Shown here one piece after another: positions 8,948 through 17,547 of a stretch of 64,000 nt of DNA. Source of the stretch: Prevotella sp. UBA2456 (GTDB lineage: Bacteria; Bacteroidota; Bacteroidia; Bacteroidales; Bacteroidaceae); assembly GCA_002342415.1 (NCBI GenBank), contig DDPY01000027.1:1-64000 (forward strand). Direction: 5' to 3'. Within the stretch, counting starts at the first letter, position 1; the number at the start of each line of letters is the position of its first letter. The notes under the pieces are model-generated. The model was not told the DNA's origin. It searched no databases and saw only the letters and a list, made by a program, of their open reading frames with translations. Position numbers and translations under genes: made by a program.

Positions 8948-11194
8948 ATGAAAAAGACAATCAAATATTTCAGCTTCGGCCTCATGTCGGCTTTAGCACT
9001 GTCTTCTTGCAGTGACCAGTTCTTGCAGGACAAGAAGAACTTCGACAATGCCACTACCGACATCTATAACTACTACAGTGGTTGCATCGGCCGTGTCAAT
9101 GATATCTATTCCTGGTGTCTGCCCACTACGGGCGACCTGAGCAACGGCCAGAACTATCTGGCAGTGTCGATGGGTAATGCCGACGTAGCAGCCAAGTCTA
9201 CGGAGGAATATACTGGTTTCAGCGACTTCGTGAATCCAGAGATTGAGCTAACCTCGATGGACAACAATCAGGTGCCCGACTACTTCTTGGGCGGCGGTAA
9301 CGGCAATATCCAGACCTCTACCTACGGACGTATCCGCAACATCAACGACTGCATCAAGGGTATCCAGGGCGGGTCGCTCTCCGAAGAGGAGAAGGAAGTG
9401 CTGCTGGGTCAGGTCTACTTCTTCCGTGCATGGTGCTATTACAATCTGGTGAAGTGGTATGGCGGTGTGCCCCTTGTCGAGGGAACGCCCGACCCCGTGC
9501 CGTCTTCGTTCACTCCGCGTTCTACCACGAAGGAGACTATTGATTATATCCTTGCCGACCTGGACCGTGCAGCCAAGATGCTGGCAGGCAAGACGCTGAA
9601 CGGCGGATGGAGCGGCAGCGACTACGGCCGCGTGACCACAGGTACTGCCCTGGCTCTGAAGGGTCGCGTACTGCTGCTGTGGGCTAGTCCTATCTTCAAC
9701 CGTAAGAACGATGAGAGCCGCTGGCAGACAGCCTATTCGCTGATGAAACAGGAGCTCGACTCCATCAATCGTTGCGGCTATGGCCTGTATCAGACCAGCA
9801 GCAATGTGAACGGTAGCGATTTTGCCAAGCAGTTCCTCACAGTCAACGCCAATCCCGAGGCTGTCTTCGTCACTCTGTATAACGATGTGGCCAGCGACGA
9901 TGGTCTGGACAACCAGAAGAACAACCGTTGGGAGCGCGACGTGCGTCCTGCCAACACCGGTGGTGGCGGCAAATATGCTGGTCTGCCTCTGATTGAGATG
10001 TTCCCCATGGCCGATGGCAAGATTCCCGATATGACCAAGATCTCGGCTCACGATAAAGCCGGCAAGCGCAGCTATCAGAATACTTATTCTAAGCTGGAGC
10101 GCAGCCAGTATGAGTATGATGAGAATGCTCCCTACATGAACCGCGACCCGCGTTTCTATCGCACCTTTGCCTTCCCTGGCTTCCGCTGGGCTTATGTAGG
10201 CGACCCCACACAGCGTGATGCTCACAATCCTTCCTATAATGGTGGTAAGGACTATGTTGTGTGGAACTATCGTTGGTATGTCGAGGCTGATGCCGCAGGC
10301 AATCCTGAAAATGGTAACTCCTACAGTGCTGACAACCTGTATACCAGCAATGTGGGTGTCTATGTCCGCAAGAAGAGTGATGACAACGACCTGGGTACTC
10401 AGCTCTATGCGTATGAGCCTCTGGCTTCCAAGGGTGCCGGCCCGTTCTTCTCGCAGGCTCCTCTGATTGAGTTGCGCTATACCGAGGTACTGATGAATCT
10501 GGCTGAGGCCGCTTGTATGGCAGGCCACATGGACGAGGCTGTAGGCTATCTGCAGCAGATTCGCGCACGTGCTGGCTATACCGCTGCCAATAACTATGGC
10601 CTGCAGGCCAACCTGACGGGCGACCAGGCCGCATGTATGAGTGCTATCCTGTATGAGCGTCAGATTGAGTTTGCCTACGAGGGCAAGCGCTTCGACGACA
10701 TGCGTCGTTGGATGCTCTTCGATGGCGGTGCACGGCAGCCCGAGGGTGCACCCTCTACGTGGACGCTGACCGGCTGGGGTGGCAACACCTGCACATGGCT
10801 GGGCTTCACTCCGATGAACGGACAGCGTCGTGAGCGCATTGAGTTCCGCACTGCCGACAAGTATGGTGTAGGTACGGCTTACTGGGACGGTGACCCCTTG
10901 GTGAAGGCTGGCGTTGTTCGTCCTGATGGTGTCGACTTCCGTCAGGCTGATATCCAGACACAGCTGACCACCCTCAAGACGTGGTATAGTGAGAACCTTG
11001 TTGCTCAGGTTAAGAATGGTGACGGACAGGACTCACAGCACAATCTGGAGTACATCAACTTCCGCCCGAAGTATTACCTCTTAGGTCTCAGCAGCGGTGC
11101 TCAGAATGCCAATAAGGGTCTGCCTCAGACCATTGGCTGGCAGGATTACAACAACGGTGGTTCGATGGGTACCTTCGACCCGCTGGCTGAGTAA
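8948..11194 (+). CDS. SusD/RagB-type glycan-binding lipoprotein (PUL1)
   Basis: This surface lipoprotein caps the SusC channel. It has a lipobox (LALSSC, Cys at about 21), a SusD N-terminal TPR region (YFFRAWCYYNLVKWYGGVPL near 155-175) and the C-terminal RagB/SusD domain with YERQIEFAYEGKRFDDMRRW. At 748 residues it is longer than most SusD proteins, which usually have 500-650 residues. The last codons (NNGGSMGTFDPLAE) are duplicated about 190 bases downstream in non-coding DNA. It is the final gene of the PUL1 operon. Confidence 0.95.
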   Translation: MKKTIKYFSFGLMSALALSSCSDQFLQDKKNFDNATTDIYNYYSGCIGRVNDIYSWCLPTTGDLSNGQNYLAVSMGNADVAAKSTEEYTGFSDFVNPEIELTSMDNNQVPDYFLGGGNGNIQTSTYGRIRNINDCIKGIQGGSLSEEEKEVLLGQVYFFRAWCYYNLVKWYGGVPLVEGTPDPVPSSFTPRSTTKETIDYILADLDRAAKMLAGKTLNGGWSGSDYGRVTTGTALALKGRVLLLWASPIFNRKNDESRWQTAYSLMKQELDSINRCGYGLYQTSSNVNGSDFAKQFLTVNANPEAVFVTLYNDVASDDGLDNQKNNRWERDVRPANTGGGGKYAGLPLIEMFPMADGKIPDMTKISAHDKAGKRSYQNTYSKLERSQYEYDENAPYMNRDPRFYRTFAFPGFRWAYVGDPTQRDAHNPSYNGGKDYVVWNYRWYVEADAAGNPENGNSYSADNLYTSNVGVYVRKKSDDNDLGTQLYAYEPLASKGAGPFFSQAPLIELRYTEVLMNLAEAACMAGHMDEAVGYLQQIRARAGYTAANNYGLQANLTGDQAACMSAILYERQIEFAYEGKRFDDMRRWMLFDGGARQPEGAPSTWTLTGWGGNTCTWLGFTPMNGQRRERIEFRTADKYGVGTAYWDGDPLVKAGVVRPDGVDFRQADIQTQLTTLKTWYSENLVAQVKNGDGQDSQHNLEYINFRPKYYLLGLSSGAQNANKGLPQTIGWQDYNNGGSMGTFDPLAE

Positions 11195-11229
11195 TCGCTG
11201 AGTCATCATTTAGACTTCTATCAATATAG

Positions 11230-11254
11230 GCCCTGCACCTCATCGGTGCAGGGC
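11230..11254 (+). terminator. Hairpin after PUL1
   Basis: GCCCTGCACC and GGTGCAGGGC form a perfect 10-bp stem around a 5-nt loop, 35 bases after the susD stop. The following T-run is weak (TTGATT), so termination may be partial. Confidence 0.75.
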
Positions 11255-11285
11255 TTGATTAGTAAGAATAATAGTTGAATCTATT

Positions 11286-11311
11286 AAATAGTATTAAAAC
11301 GGATACTATTT
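11286..11311. repeat. 9-bp inverted repeat
   Basis: AAATAGTAT and ATACTATTT are separated by 8 bases. It lies between the PUL1 hairpin and the susD-tail copy. The function is unknown, and it could mark the junction of a past deletion. Confidence 0.4.
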
Positions 11312-11337
11312 GGAACGATTTATTTTGTGTATTAGTA

Positions 11338-11415
11338 TTCAACAACGGAGGTTCGATGGGTACCTTCGACCCTTTGGCAGGAATCAATAAGGGGACACTC
11401 TCGGGAAGGGCATGA
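11338..11415 (+). pseudogene. Remnant of a second susD 3' end
   Basis: Read in frame, this stretch gives FNNGGSMGTFDPLA, then GINKGTLSGRA and a stop. Its first 14 residues match the C-terminus of the SusD encoded at 8948-11194 (YNNGGSMGTFDPLA), and the DNA is nearly identical over about 35 bases. Nothing upstream of it is coding. The simplest reading is the leftover tail of a tandem susD paralogue removed by deletion, or a small duplication. It abuts the 3' end of the convergent acyltransferase gene. Confidence 0.7.
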
Positions 11416-11418
11416 TGC

Positions 11419-12510
11419 CTAAATCTTGATGTGTGTGAAGGGGCTGATGCGGGCAAGCCATGCGGAGGCCACCAGTATGGCAATGCCTACCATCAACAGA
11501 AAGAGATTGCTCGGATAGAGGTCGAGTATTCCGTCCATGATGCCGCCCACGAGATAGCATACAAAAACCCAGTGGATGAGGTAGATGCGTGTGACATCGG
11601 ACGAAATTTGCTTCACCTCTCGCTGGAACGTCTGAGGTTCGTGCGGCATGAGGAAGTGGCCTATGCCTGCCACCAGAATGGCCCCCATGATGCATACAAA
11701 GGCGTCAAACGGAGTCAGATAGTAGAAGTAGTCATCGTTGATGTCGCTGAACATACCCGTCTCATGGGTAGTCAGATAGATCATGCAGACAGTGAAGATG
11801 AAACCTGTAGCCGGCACGAGCAGCGCAAACAGATAGTCTATGTCGGTGCAGCGGCGTATGAGCTTGCCAAACCAATAGCCCGCAGCCACAAAGATGAACC
11901 AGTTGGCCAACGGGAAACTCGACCATATCTCGCCCACATGAATGCCTATAAATGGATAACACAGCATGTTGAGCGCTGTGCTGCCCATGTCTATGGAGCG
12001 CACGAAGGTGCCGAAGACAGACAGTGCCAGACCCACGAGCAGGATGACAGTCGGCGAGGCCTTCATCCAGCGCAGCAGGGCGAAGAGCATGAATGCGATG
12101 CCCGCAAAAGGCAGGATGTCGAAGAGGTTGATTTCCTCAACGAACCAGTCATAGTGCTGTTCGCCATAGCCAGCCTTCCACAGCAGCAGCTGTGGCAGAC
12201 AGCGTACGGCATTGAGCAGATAGCCTGCCACGAAGAGCTTGATGCCGCGCAGAAACATCGTGCGTCCGTCTGTGCGGCGGCTGTAGGCCACGCCTACGCC
12301 CATGGCAAACATGAAGACGGGAGCAGCAAGCACACCGCCGTAGATGTTGTTCAGCCGATACTGGAATCCTTGTTCCAGACCATCTTCGTCCCAGATATAG
12401 ATAAAGGTATGTACGAGTACCATACCCACGATGGCTACAAACTTAGCGAAGTCGAACGACCACTGACGGCCGGTGTTGACCTCTTCTTTACTAAACAATC
12501 CTGCAAACAT
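11419..12510 (-). CDS. Multi-pass membrane acyltransferase (DUF1624/acyltransferase-3 type)
   Basis: The 363-residue protein has about ten hydrophobic segments. It opens with the RQWSFDFAKFVAIVGMVLVH segment, whose FAK/H pattern is typical of membrane acyltransferases that modify glycans or small molecules. A second conserved run lies near 50-75 (NNIYGGVLAAPVFMFAMGVG). Transfer of an acetyl group to a sugar is the likely chemistry; the acceptor is unknown. It starts just after the upstream outer-membrane protein gene, 13 bases from the present stop or 3 bases from the frame-restored stop, so the two are probably co-transcribed. The C-terminal segment ends in ISPFTHIKI. Confidence 0.65.
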   Translation of the reverse strand: MFAGLFSKEEVNTGRQWSFDFAKFVAIVGMVLVHTFIYIWDEDGLEQGFQYRLNNIYGGVLAAPVFMFAMGVGVAYSRRTDGRTMFLRGIKLFVAGYLLNAVRCLPQLLLWKAGYGEQHYDWFVEEINLFDILPFAGIAFMLFALLRWMKASPTVILLVGLALSVFGTFVRSIDMGSTALNMLCYPFIGIHVGEIWSSFPLANWFIFVAAGYWFGKLIRRCTDIDYLFALLVPATGFIFTVCMIYLTTHETGMFSDINDDYFYYLTPFDAFVCIMGAILVAGIGHFLMPHEPQTFQREVKQISSDVTRIYLIHWVFVCYLVGGIMDGILDLYPSNLFLLMVGIAILVASAWLARISPFTHIKI

Positions 12511-12523
12511 ATCCTAAAATGCT

Positions 12524-13222
12524 TTAAGTGTGAAACCTGCTACGAAATACATGCCTTGACTGGCGGGGGTTGGCAATGAGTTGTGCGAACAGTGGCAGTG
12601 AGAAAGAGTCGGTAATTTTGATGTCCTTGGTGGCACGCAGTGAGAGATAGGTCACGCTGAAGCCATTGGTGGAGTAGTAGTCGGAAGCCCAGGGCACCAG
12701 ACCTGCCGTGGCTTCCCAGTTGCAGGTGGCCAGACGGAACGGAGCCTGCAGCTGGAAGTAAGAGCTGTAAGAGCGCTTGTTGTTGCTCTCCTGATAGTCG
12801 TTGCCGGCAAAGAAGGTCTGCCATGAGGCAACCACCGGCCCAAAGTCGTAGCTGACGAAACCCTCGAAGGCATGACCCGTACTATCCTTCTTAAAGTAGA
12901 AGAAACGCTTGTCGTGCTCGTCAGTCCAATAGTCGATGACTCCAAACGACAGTCTGCCAGTCTCGTAAGAGAGCGTGAGATCAATCTCGCGGAAGTCGTC
13001 CTTGTGGCCGCTGAGTCCTACACTGCCCCAGGCCGTCAGGCTGAGTCCTTTCCAGCCCACCGAGAGCTCGGGCTGCAGCGACACATGACCCAGATTGAGT
13101 CCTCGCCAGATGTAACTACTCACGAAGTCTGCCTTCAGGCTGCCTTCTACTTCGCTTTGTGCTTGTGCGTTGCCCATGCTGACGACAGCCAGCAAGGCAG
13201 CAAGAAATGGTTTAGTTTTCAT
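12524..13222 (-). CDS. Periplasm/outer-membrane beta-barrel protein with C-terminal frameshift
   Basis: The 232-residue product has a signal peptide (AQAQ cleavage near 22) followed by alternating beta-strand segments (SYIWRGLNLG, LSLTAWGSVGLSG) like small Bacteroidota porin-like proteins of unknown function. The last 10 residues as read (QSRHVFRSRFHT) do not look like a barrel end. Removing one G from the G5 run at 12565-12569 restores NPASQGMYFVAGFTLKAF with a stop at 12514. That gives the expected terminal aromatic and a 3-base gap to the next gene. The frameshift is either real or a homopolymer sequencing error. Confidence 0.7.
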   Translation of the reverse strand: MKTKPFLAALLAVVSMGNAQAQSEVEGSLKADFVSSYIWRGLNLGHVSLQPELSVGWKGLSLTAWGSVGLSGHKDDFREIDLTLSYETGRLSFGVIDYWTDEHDKRFFYFKKDSTGHAFEGFVSYDFGPVVASWQTFFAGNDYQESNNKRSYSSYFQLQAPFRLATCNWEATAGLVPWASDYYSTNGFSVTYLSLRATKDIKITDSFSLPLFAQLIANPRQSRHVFRSRFHT

Positions 13223-13252
13223 GTTTTTTTGTATAACAATTGCTTTTGTTTT

Positions 13253-16009
13253 CTATTTCTGGAGACCAAAGTCGGCCTGCTGGGCCTCTACTTCCTGCAG
13301 CATCTTGGCTTTCTCTGAGTCAGAGAGGGTGGGGGTGGAGTGGGTGTTGTGGGTATTGTGGGTGGAGTGGGTGTTGTGGGTATTGTGGGTGGAGTGGGTG
13401 GAATGGGCTTCTTTGGCATCGAAGCATAGGGGCATATTGTAGGGGATGCTCTCGATTACCAGTTCGGCGGGGGTGGGAGCGTGGGTGCCGGGGAACTGCA
13501 CCTCTGCCTTAACCTTGATCTTGCCGGCCTGGCGGGTAGAGCGGATGAGCACGGGAGCCGAGCCCCATTCTACAGCTCGCGGGTTGGCATTGATGCTGGC
13601 ATCGCCGATGATCTCGCCCTCACCCTCGACGGTGAAGCGGATGTTCTCCTTGGCCAGACGGCGGACATGGCCTAAATCGTCTGTAACCTCGCAGATGACT
13701 ACGATGAAGTCGGAACCATCGGCCACTAACTGCTTGCCCATCTCGTCGACACGCAGTTGCAGCTTGGTAGAGCGACGCGAGGGCATCTTCTCCTCACGGC
13801 AAACCACCTTGCCACCAATGATTCCTTCGGCCACCATCTTTACTTGCTGCCAGTTGCGCTTGGTGTAGCTCCAGTTGCGGGCTTCGAAGAAGTCCCAGGC
13901 ATCGCGGAAGAGGGCATAGCCGCCGGTGTGCTGGGCTCCGCTGTTTTGTTGCTGTGGTACAGCAACAGACTGGACGGGCTCTGTCCAGCAGTGCTCACCA
14001 TCGTACATGGTGAGGCGAACAGAGTCGCAGTTGGAGAAGACGGTGACATCGCGCTCAGAGAACTGTGTCATCTCGTGGGCTATGTAAACCATGGGATGTT
14101 CCGTGGGTTGCGACAAGGTCGCAATAAACATGGGAAGGGCTGTCTTGGGTTGGCGGAAGGCATCGTAGATACCGCCCCAGTAGGGGTCGGGGTGGTAGCC
14201 GCGCTGATGGTCGAAGGGGTGCCACTGGCAGCCTCCGATAAACTGTCCTGTGGTCTTATAGAGCTCGCCCGTGCTACGGAGCAGGGAGAGGGCTTGTGTC
14301 AGCATGGGCCGCTCGCCCCACGAGCGCGAGGCACGGTTCAGGTTGTTGTGGGCATACCAGTCGTCTACCAGCTCACCAAACTCGCGGGTGAAGATAGGCT
14401 GCTTGGGACGATAGCCATTGGCCATCTGCAATGTGCCGTCTGCTATCTTATAGTCGTCGCCTGGCCAGCCGTAGAGCACGTCATAGTGCTCGGCCACACC
14501 TGCGGAGTGCATATCGGCAGCGGCCACAGGGCGGTAAGGGTAGGGATACTCGTCCTTGGTAATCTGCAGGGCCTCGAGAGCGAACTGCTCTGGATAGCGC
14601 GTCTCATTGAGGATGGGCTCCCACATGAGTACGCAGGGGTGGTTACGGTCGCGGCGGATAATGGCGCGGGTGTTCTCGTGTACCTTCTTGTCCCATCCGG
14701 GTTCTTTGTTCCAGTATTGCCAGCCTGGGGTAGCCACGATGATAAAAAGTCCGAGTTCGTCGCAGGCATCCATAAAGGCGGGGTCCTGCGGATAGTGGGC
14801 AGTACGGATGATGGTGAAGCCCGCATCGCGCAGCCGCTTGGCATCGCGCCACTGCTGGGAGTTGGGGAGGGCATTGCCTACGTAGGCAAAGTCCTGGTGG
14901 CGGTTGGCACCTACCAGCTGGTGGTAGCGGTGTCCGTTGAGGTAGAAACCGGCGGCACCCGATGGAGAACCGTCGGGGACGGTGGTTGTGGGGCGGTGTT
15001 CGGCACTGGAGACGGTGGCAGTGGGGCGGAACTCGAAGCTGCGGATGCCGATACGGGTGATGCCTCCATCAAGGGCGGTCTTGCCCTCGAGGATGCGGGT
15101 GGATAGAGGATATAAATACGGTGACTCTGGGCTCCAGAGCTGTGGGTTCTTGACAAGGAGCCGCTGGGTGATGGTGCGCGTCTCGCCAGGCTGGAGGCGG
15201 AGCTTGGTGCGCTGAGGGGAAACCTTAGCGGGAGAGTTTAGGCTGTTCTCTACGGTGACGGTGCGGGCCTTGGTGTCACTGTTGCGGAGCTCGGTGTTGA
15301 CGAAGACCTCGGCGCTTTTCTCTGAGATGTTGGCATAATGGACGAAGATGCCTCCACCAGCCACCTTCGCTTCCTCAACGGCATCGGTGATGGCTACCTT
15401 CTGCTTGGCTATGAGCCATACATCGCGATAGATGCCACCATGATAGGCGAAGTCGAGCGTCATCTGCTTCTTGCCTGGGGGATAGGTCTTGTCGTCGTAG
15501 TTGTCGGTCTTGATGGCGACGATGACATCGTTGCCTGCTGCACAGCCGAGGGCGGTGAGGTTGAGGGTGATGGGCAGATAGCCGCCTTCGTGTTCCTTTA
15601 CCTTCTTGCCATTGATGTAGAGGGTCTGCTTGCCCATGATGGCCTCGAAGTGGAGGGTGACATCACGGCCTTGACATTCCTGAGGCAGGCGGAAGTGCTT
15701 GCGATACCAGGCGATACCCTGATAGTTGCGGCAACCGCTGGCCTCGGCGGGCATCAGCTGGACGGTATGGGGTGTAGATACTACCTCCCACTGCTGGTCG
15801 TTGAAGTCCTTGGCTTCGGCACCAGCTACATCGCCGAGATGGAAGCGCCAGGCGGGGTTGAAGTTCCAGACTAAGCGGCCGCTGTTCTCCAAGGGGAAGA
15901 GGCCGGCTACGGAGCAAGAGCCAGGGCCTGACGGAGAAGTGTCAGGCACGGCGGCTGAGAGGACTGTGGGTAAGAGGGCTAATAGAAGGAGGGTTGTTTT
16001 CTTTATCAT
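13253..16009 (-). CDS. Glycoside hydrolase family 2, probable beta-galactosidase
   Basis: The 918-residue exported enzyme has a signal peptide (1-19), an N-terminal jelly-roll (about 45-205), an Ig-like domain (about 208-328), the TIM barrel (about 355-640) and a C-terminal beta region. The acid/base is likely E469 (WEPILNE) and the nucleophile E543 (TREFGE). Three features look inserted. The first is a VPDTSPSGPG segment after the signal peptide. The second is a related low-complexity stretch at 328-355 carrying an 11-residue duplication. The third is a THS/THN repeat near the C-terminus, encoded by a 9-bp array. The enzyme probably removes galactose side chains in the periplasm, but family membership alone does not fix the sugar. 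It sits between the esterase and the barrel-protein genes. Confidence 0.88.
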   Translation of the reverse strand: MIKKTTLLLLALLPTVLSAAVPDTSPSGPGSCSVAGLFPLENSGRLVWNFNPAWRFHLGDVAGAEAKDFNDQQWEVVSTPHTVQLMPAEASGCRNYQGIAWYRKHFRLPQECQGRDVTLHFEAIMGKQTLYINGKKVKEHEGGYLPITLNLTALGCAAGNDVIVAIKTDNYDDKTYPPGKKQMTLDFAYHGGIYRDVWLIAKQKVAITDAVEEAKVAGGGIFVHYANISEKSAEVFVNTELRNSDTKARTVTVENSLNSPAKVSPQRTKLRLQPGETRTITQRLLVKNPQLWSPESPYLYPLSTRILEGKTALDGGITRIGIRSFEFRPTATVSSAEHRPTTTVPDGSPSGAAGFYLNGHRYHQLVGANRHQDFAYVGNALPNSQQWRDAKRLRDAGFTIIRTAHYPQDPAFMDACDELGLFIIVATPGWQYWNKEPGWDKKVHENTRAIIRRDRNHPCVLMWEPILNETRYPEQFALEALQITKDEYPYPYRPVAAADMHSAGVAEHYDVLYGWPGDDYKIADGTLQMANGYRPKQPIFTREFGELVDDWYAHNNLNRASRSWGERPMLTQALSLLRSTGELYKTTGQFIGGCQWHPFDHQRGYHPDPYWGGIYDAFRQPKTALPMFIATLSQPTEHPMVYIAHEMTQFSERDVTVFSNCDSVRLTMYDGEHCWTEPVQSVAVPQQQNSGAQHTGGYALFRDAWDFFEARNWSYTKRNWQQVKMVAEGIIGGKVVCREEKMPSRRSTKLQLRVDEMGKQLVADGSDFIVVICEVTDDLGHVRRLAKENIRFTVEGEGEIIGDASINANPRAVEWGSAPVLIRSTRQAGKIKVKAEVQFPGTHAPTPAELVIESIPYNMPLCFDAKEAHSTHSTHNTHNTHSTHNTHNTHSTPTLSDSEKAKMLQEVEAQQADFGLQK
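13337..13408. repeat. 9-bp tandem repeat inside GH2 3' end
   Basis: Eight units of the form NNNGTGGGT (GGA, GTT and ATT in rotation, so also a 27-bp higher-order period; the last unit is degenerate) encode a Thr-His-Ser/Asn peptide on the minus strand. Because the unit is three codons, copy changes keep the frame. The same GTGGGT core reappears at 16018-16067. Confidence 0.9.
14978..15029. repeat. 33-bp tandem duplication inside GH2
   Basis: GACGGTGGTTGTGGGGCGG at 14978 and GACGGTGGCAGTGGGGCGG at 15011 differ at two of 19 bases. They encode the paired RPTATVSSAEH / RPTTTVPDGSP peptides between the Ig-like domain and the catalytic barrel. Confidence 0.75.
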
Positions 16010-16017
16010 GATGCGGG

Positions 16018-16067
16018 GTGGGTGTTAGTGGGTGTTGTGGGTGTTAGTGGGTGGGGTGGGTGATGGG
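16018..16067. repeat. 9/10-bp G-rich tandem repeat at gene junction
   Basis: Five or six units of GTGGGTGTT(A) or a close variant fill the gap between the esterase stop (16075) and the downstream GH2 start (16009). The core matches the array inside the GH2 gene. Runs of GGG could also form a G-quadruplex. Confidence 0.8.
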
Positions 16068-16074
16068 GGTGAGG

Positions 16075-17547
16075 TTATTGGGGGTTGTTGTAATCACCTT
16101 TGCTTTGGGTGGTGATGGGGTGGGTGTCCCATTTGTCGGTGCGGAAGGAACTGACGGGCAGGCCGTCGTGCATGAGGTCACCCTCGGTCCAGTCGCGCCA
16201 GGCATAACGTACAGCTGCTGGCTGGCTGACTTGGTTGCTCTTGACATAGACGCGATTGCGGCTGACCCATACCTTCGAGGCAGGATGGAACACGCGGTCG
16301 CTGCCAGCTACCTCGAAGTTTGGCGAGGTGGTGCCGTGCTCGAAGTAGACCCACTCCTTGCTGCGGTCGAAGCTGATGATACAGGTGTCGTTCTGGATGG
16401 TCATCTCCTTATACACGGCGAAGTCGGGCAGTCCCTTGATATTGTAGGTATTGCTGAGGGCGAGCAGTGCCAATCGCTCGCCTGCCTGCCGCTTTTTGCG
16501 AGGATGGATGCCATACTCCAACCCCGCATCCATCAGCACAGCCATGCGGGCATTGGGAATGAGGTTCTCGGCCTTGAGCTGCTGTTCGCGCAGCAGCTGT
16601 GAGTCTTTCCATCCGATGAGCGAGTAGTCGTAGGGGGCTATTTGACAGTAGTAGAACGGAAACTCGCCCTGTTTCCAATCGTCGCGCCAGCCCTGTACCA
16701 TGCGGGCCATCAAGGGGGCGTAATAGTCGTAGCGAGGGATGTTGTCCTCGCCCTGATACCAGATGGCACCCTTCATGGTGTAGCCAATGAGCGGCTTCAG
16801 CTGTCCATTGTAAAGGGCAGTGGGACAGCGCTGCTTCAGCTTGTCCACATCCTGTTGGGTGACATGCTGGTTGACCTTGGGGAATGCCTTCAGCCAGTCT
16901 GCCTGCATCCAAGCCTCGCAGGCCGAGCCGCCCCATGAGGTACAGATGAGTCCTACGGGTACACCTAAGGTGGAGCGCAGGGCTCGACCAAAGTAATAAG
17001 CCGTTGCCGAGAAGTCGCGCACACTGGCACTGTTGGCCTCGTCCCAATGGCCCGTCACATCGTTGACAGGTGTCAGCGAGGCGTGGCGCTTGACAGTGAA
17101 CAGGCGCAGTTGCGAGTCACGGCAGCGCAGCAGTTCCTCGGTGGTTCCCTCTACGGGCTGCTGCTTGAAGCCTTTCATCTGCATCTCCATATTCGACTGG
17201 CCCGAGCATATCCATACCTCGCCGATGAGGATGTTAGAGAGGTGAGTGGTAAGAGGTGAGTGGTGAGAGGATTGTTCTGCAATAGTGATGTTGTAGGGGC
17301 CACCCGCTTCGGGGGTCTTTACGGCTACTTGGAAGTAGCCGTCCTTGCGGGCTGTCACCGTGTACGACTTTTTGTCCCATGAGGTGCTGATGGAGACCTT
17401 CTTGTCAGGCTCGGCCCATCCCCAGAGGTTACACTCCGACTGTTGTTGCAGCACCATGTTGTCGGCAAAGAAAGCAGGCAACTTGACTCGCGCCCCTGCG
17501 GGGCTGAGCAGTAAACAAAGAATATACAATAAAGCAGTTCGTTTCAT
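16075..17547 (-). CDS. Sialate O-acetylesterase-like SGNH esterase
   Basis: This family removes O-acetyl groups from sugars. In a pectin or arabinan locus the target may be an acetylated plant glycan rather than sialic acid. The SGNH signature is present: GQSNM (Ser about 118 from the chosen start), GAIWYQGE with the conserved Glu, and a C-terminal GIHPRKK His. I choose the ATG at 17547, which begins a normal signal peptide (MKRTALLYILCLLLSPAGA); three upstream ATGs lie in a repeat. A SSHHSPLTTHLS insert before the catalytic Ser is encoded by a 14-bp repeat. The gene follows GH106 closely (4 bases from the first possible start). Confidence 0.87.
   Translation of the reverse strand: MKRTALLYILCLLLSPAGARVKLPAFFADNMVLQQQSECNLWGWAEPDKKVSISTSWDKKSYTVTARKDGYFQVAVKTPEAGGPYNITIAEQSSHHSPLTTHLSNILIGEVWICSGQSNMEMQMKGFKQQPVEGTTEELLRCRDSQLRLFTVKRHASLTPVNDVTGHWDEANSASVRDFSATAYYFGRALRSTLGVPVGLICTSWGGSACEAWMQADWLKAFPKVNQHVTQQDVDKLKQRCPTALYNGQLKPLIGYTMKGAIWYQGEDNIPRYDYYAPLMARMVQGWRDDWKQGEFPFYYCQIAPYDYSLIGWKDSQLLREQQLKAENLIPNARMAVLMDAGLEYGIHPRKKRQAGERLALLALSNTYNIKGLPDFAVYKEMTIQNDTCIISFDRSKEWVYFEHGTTSPNFEVAGSDRVFHPASKVWVSRNRVYVKSNQVSQPAAVRYAWRDWTEGDLMHDGLPVSSFRTDKWDTHPITTQSKGDYNNPQ
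17239..17270. repeat. 14-bp tandem repeat inside esterase gene
   Basis: GAGGTGAGTGGTAA (17239) and GAGGTGAGTGGTGA (17253) are followed by a partial third copy. The array encodes Ser/His/Thr-rich residues just before the GEVWICSGQSN block and appears to be an insertion into a loop. Confidence 0.8.

Noticed and set aside
11286..11311. Attachment site of a mobile element
   Set aside because: There is an inverted repeat but no integrase, tRNA target or matching second site.
16075..17547. Sialic acid metabolism inferred from the esterase
   Set aside because: No sialidase, sialic acid transporter or nan gene is nearby. The family also acts on acetylated plant glycans, which fits the locus.
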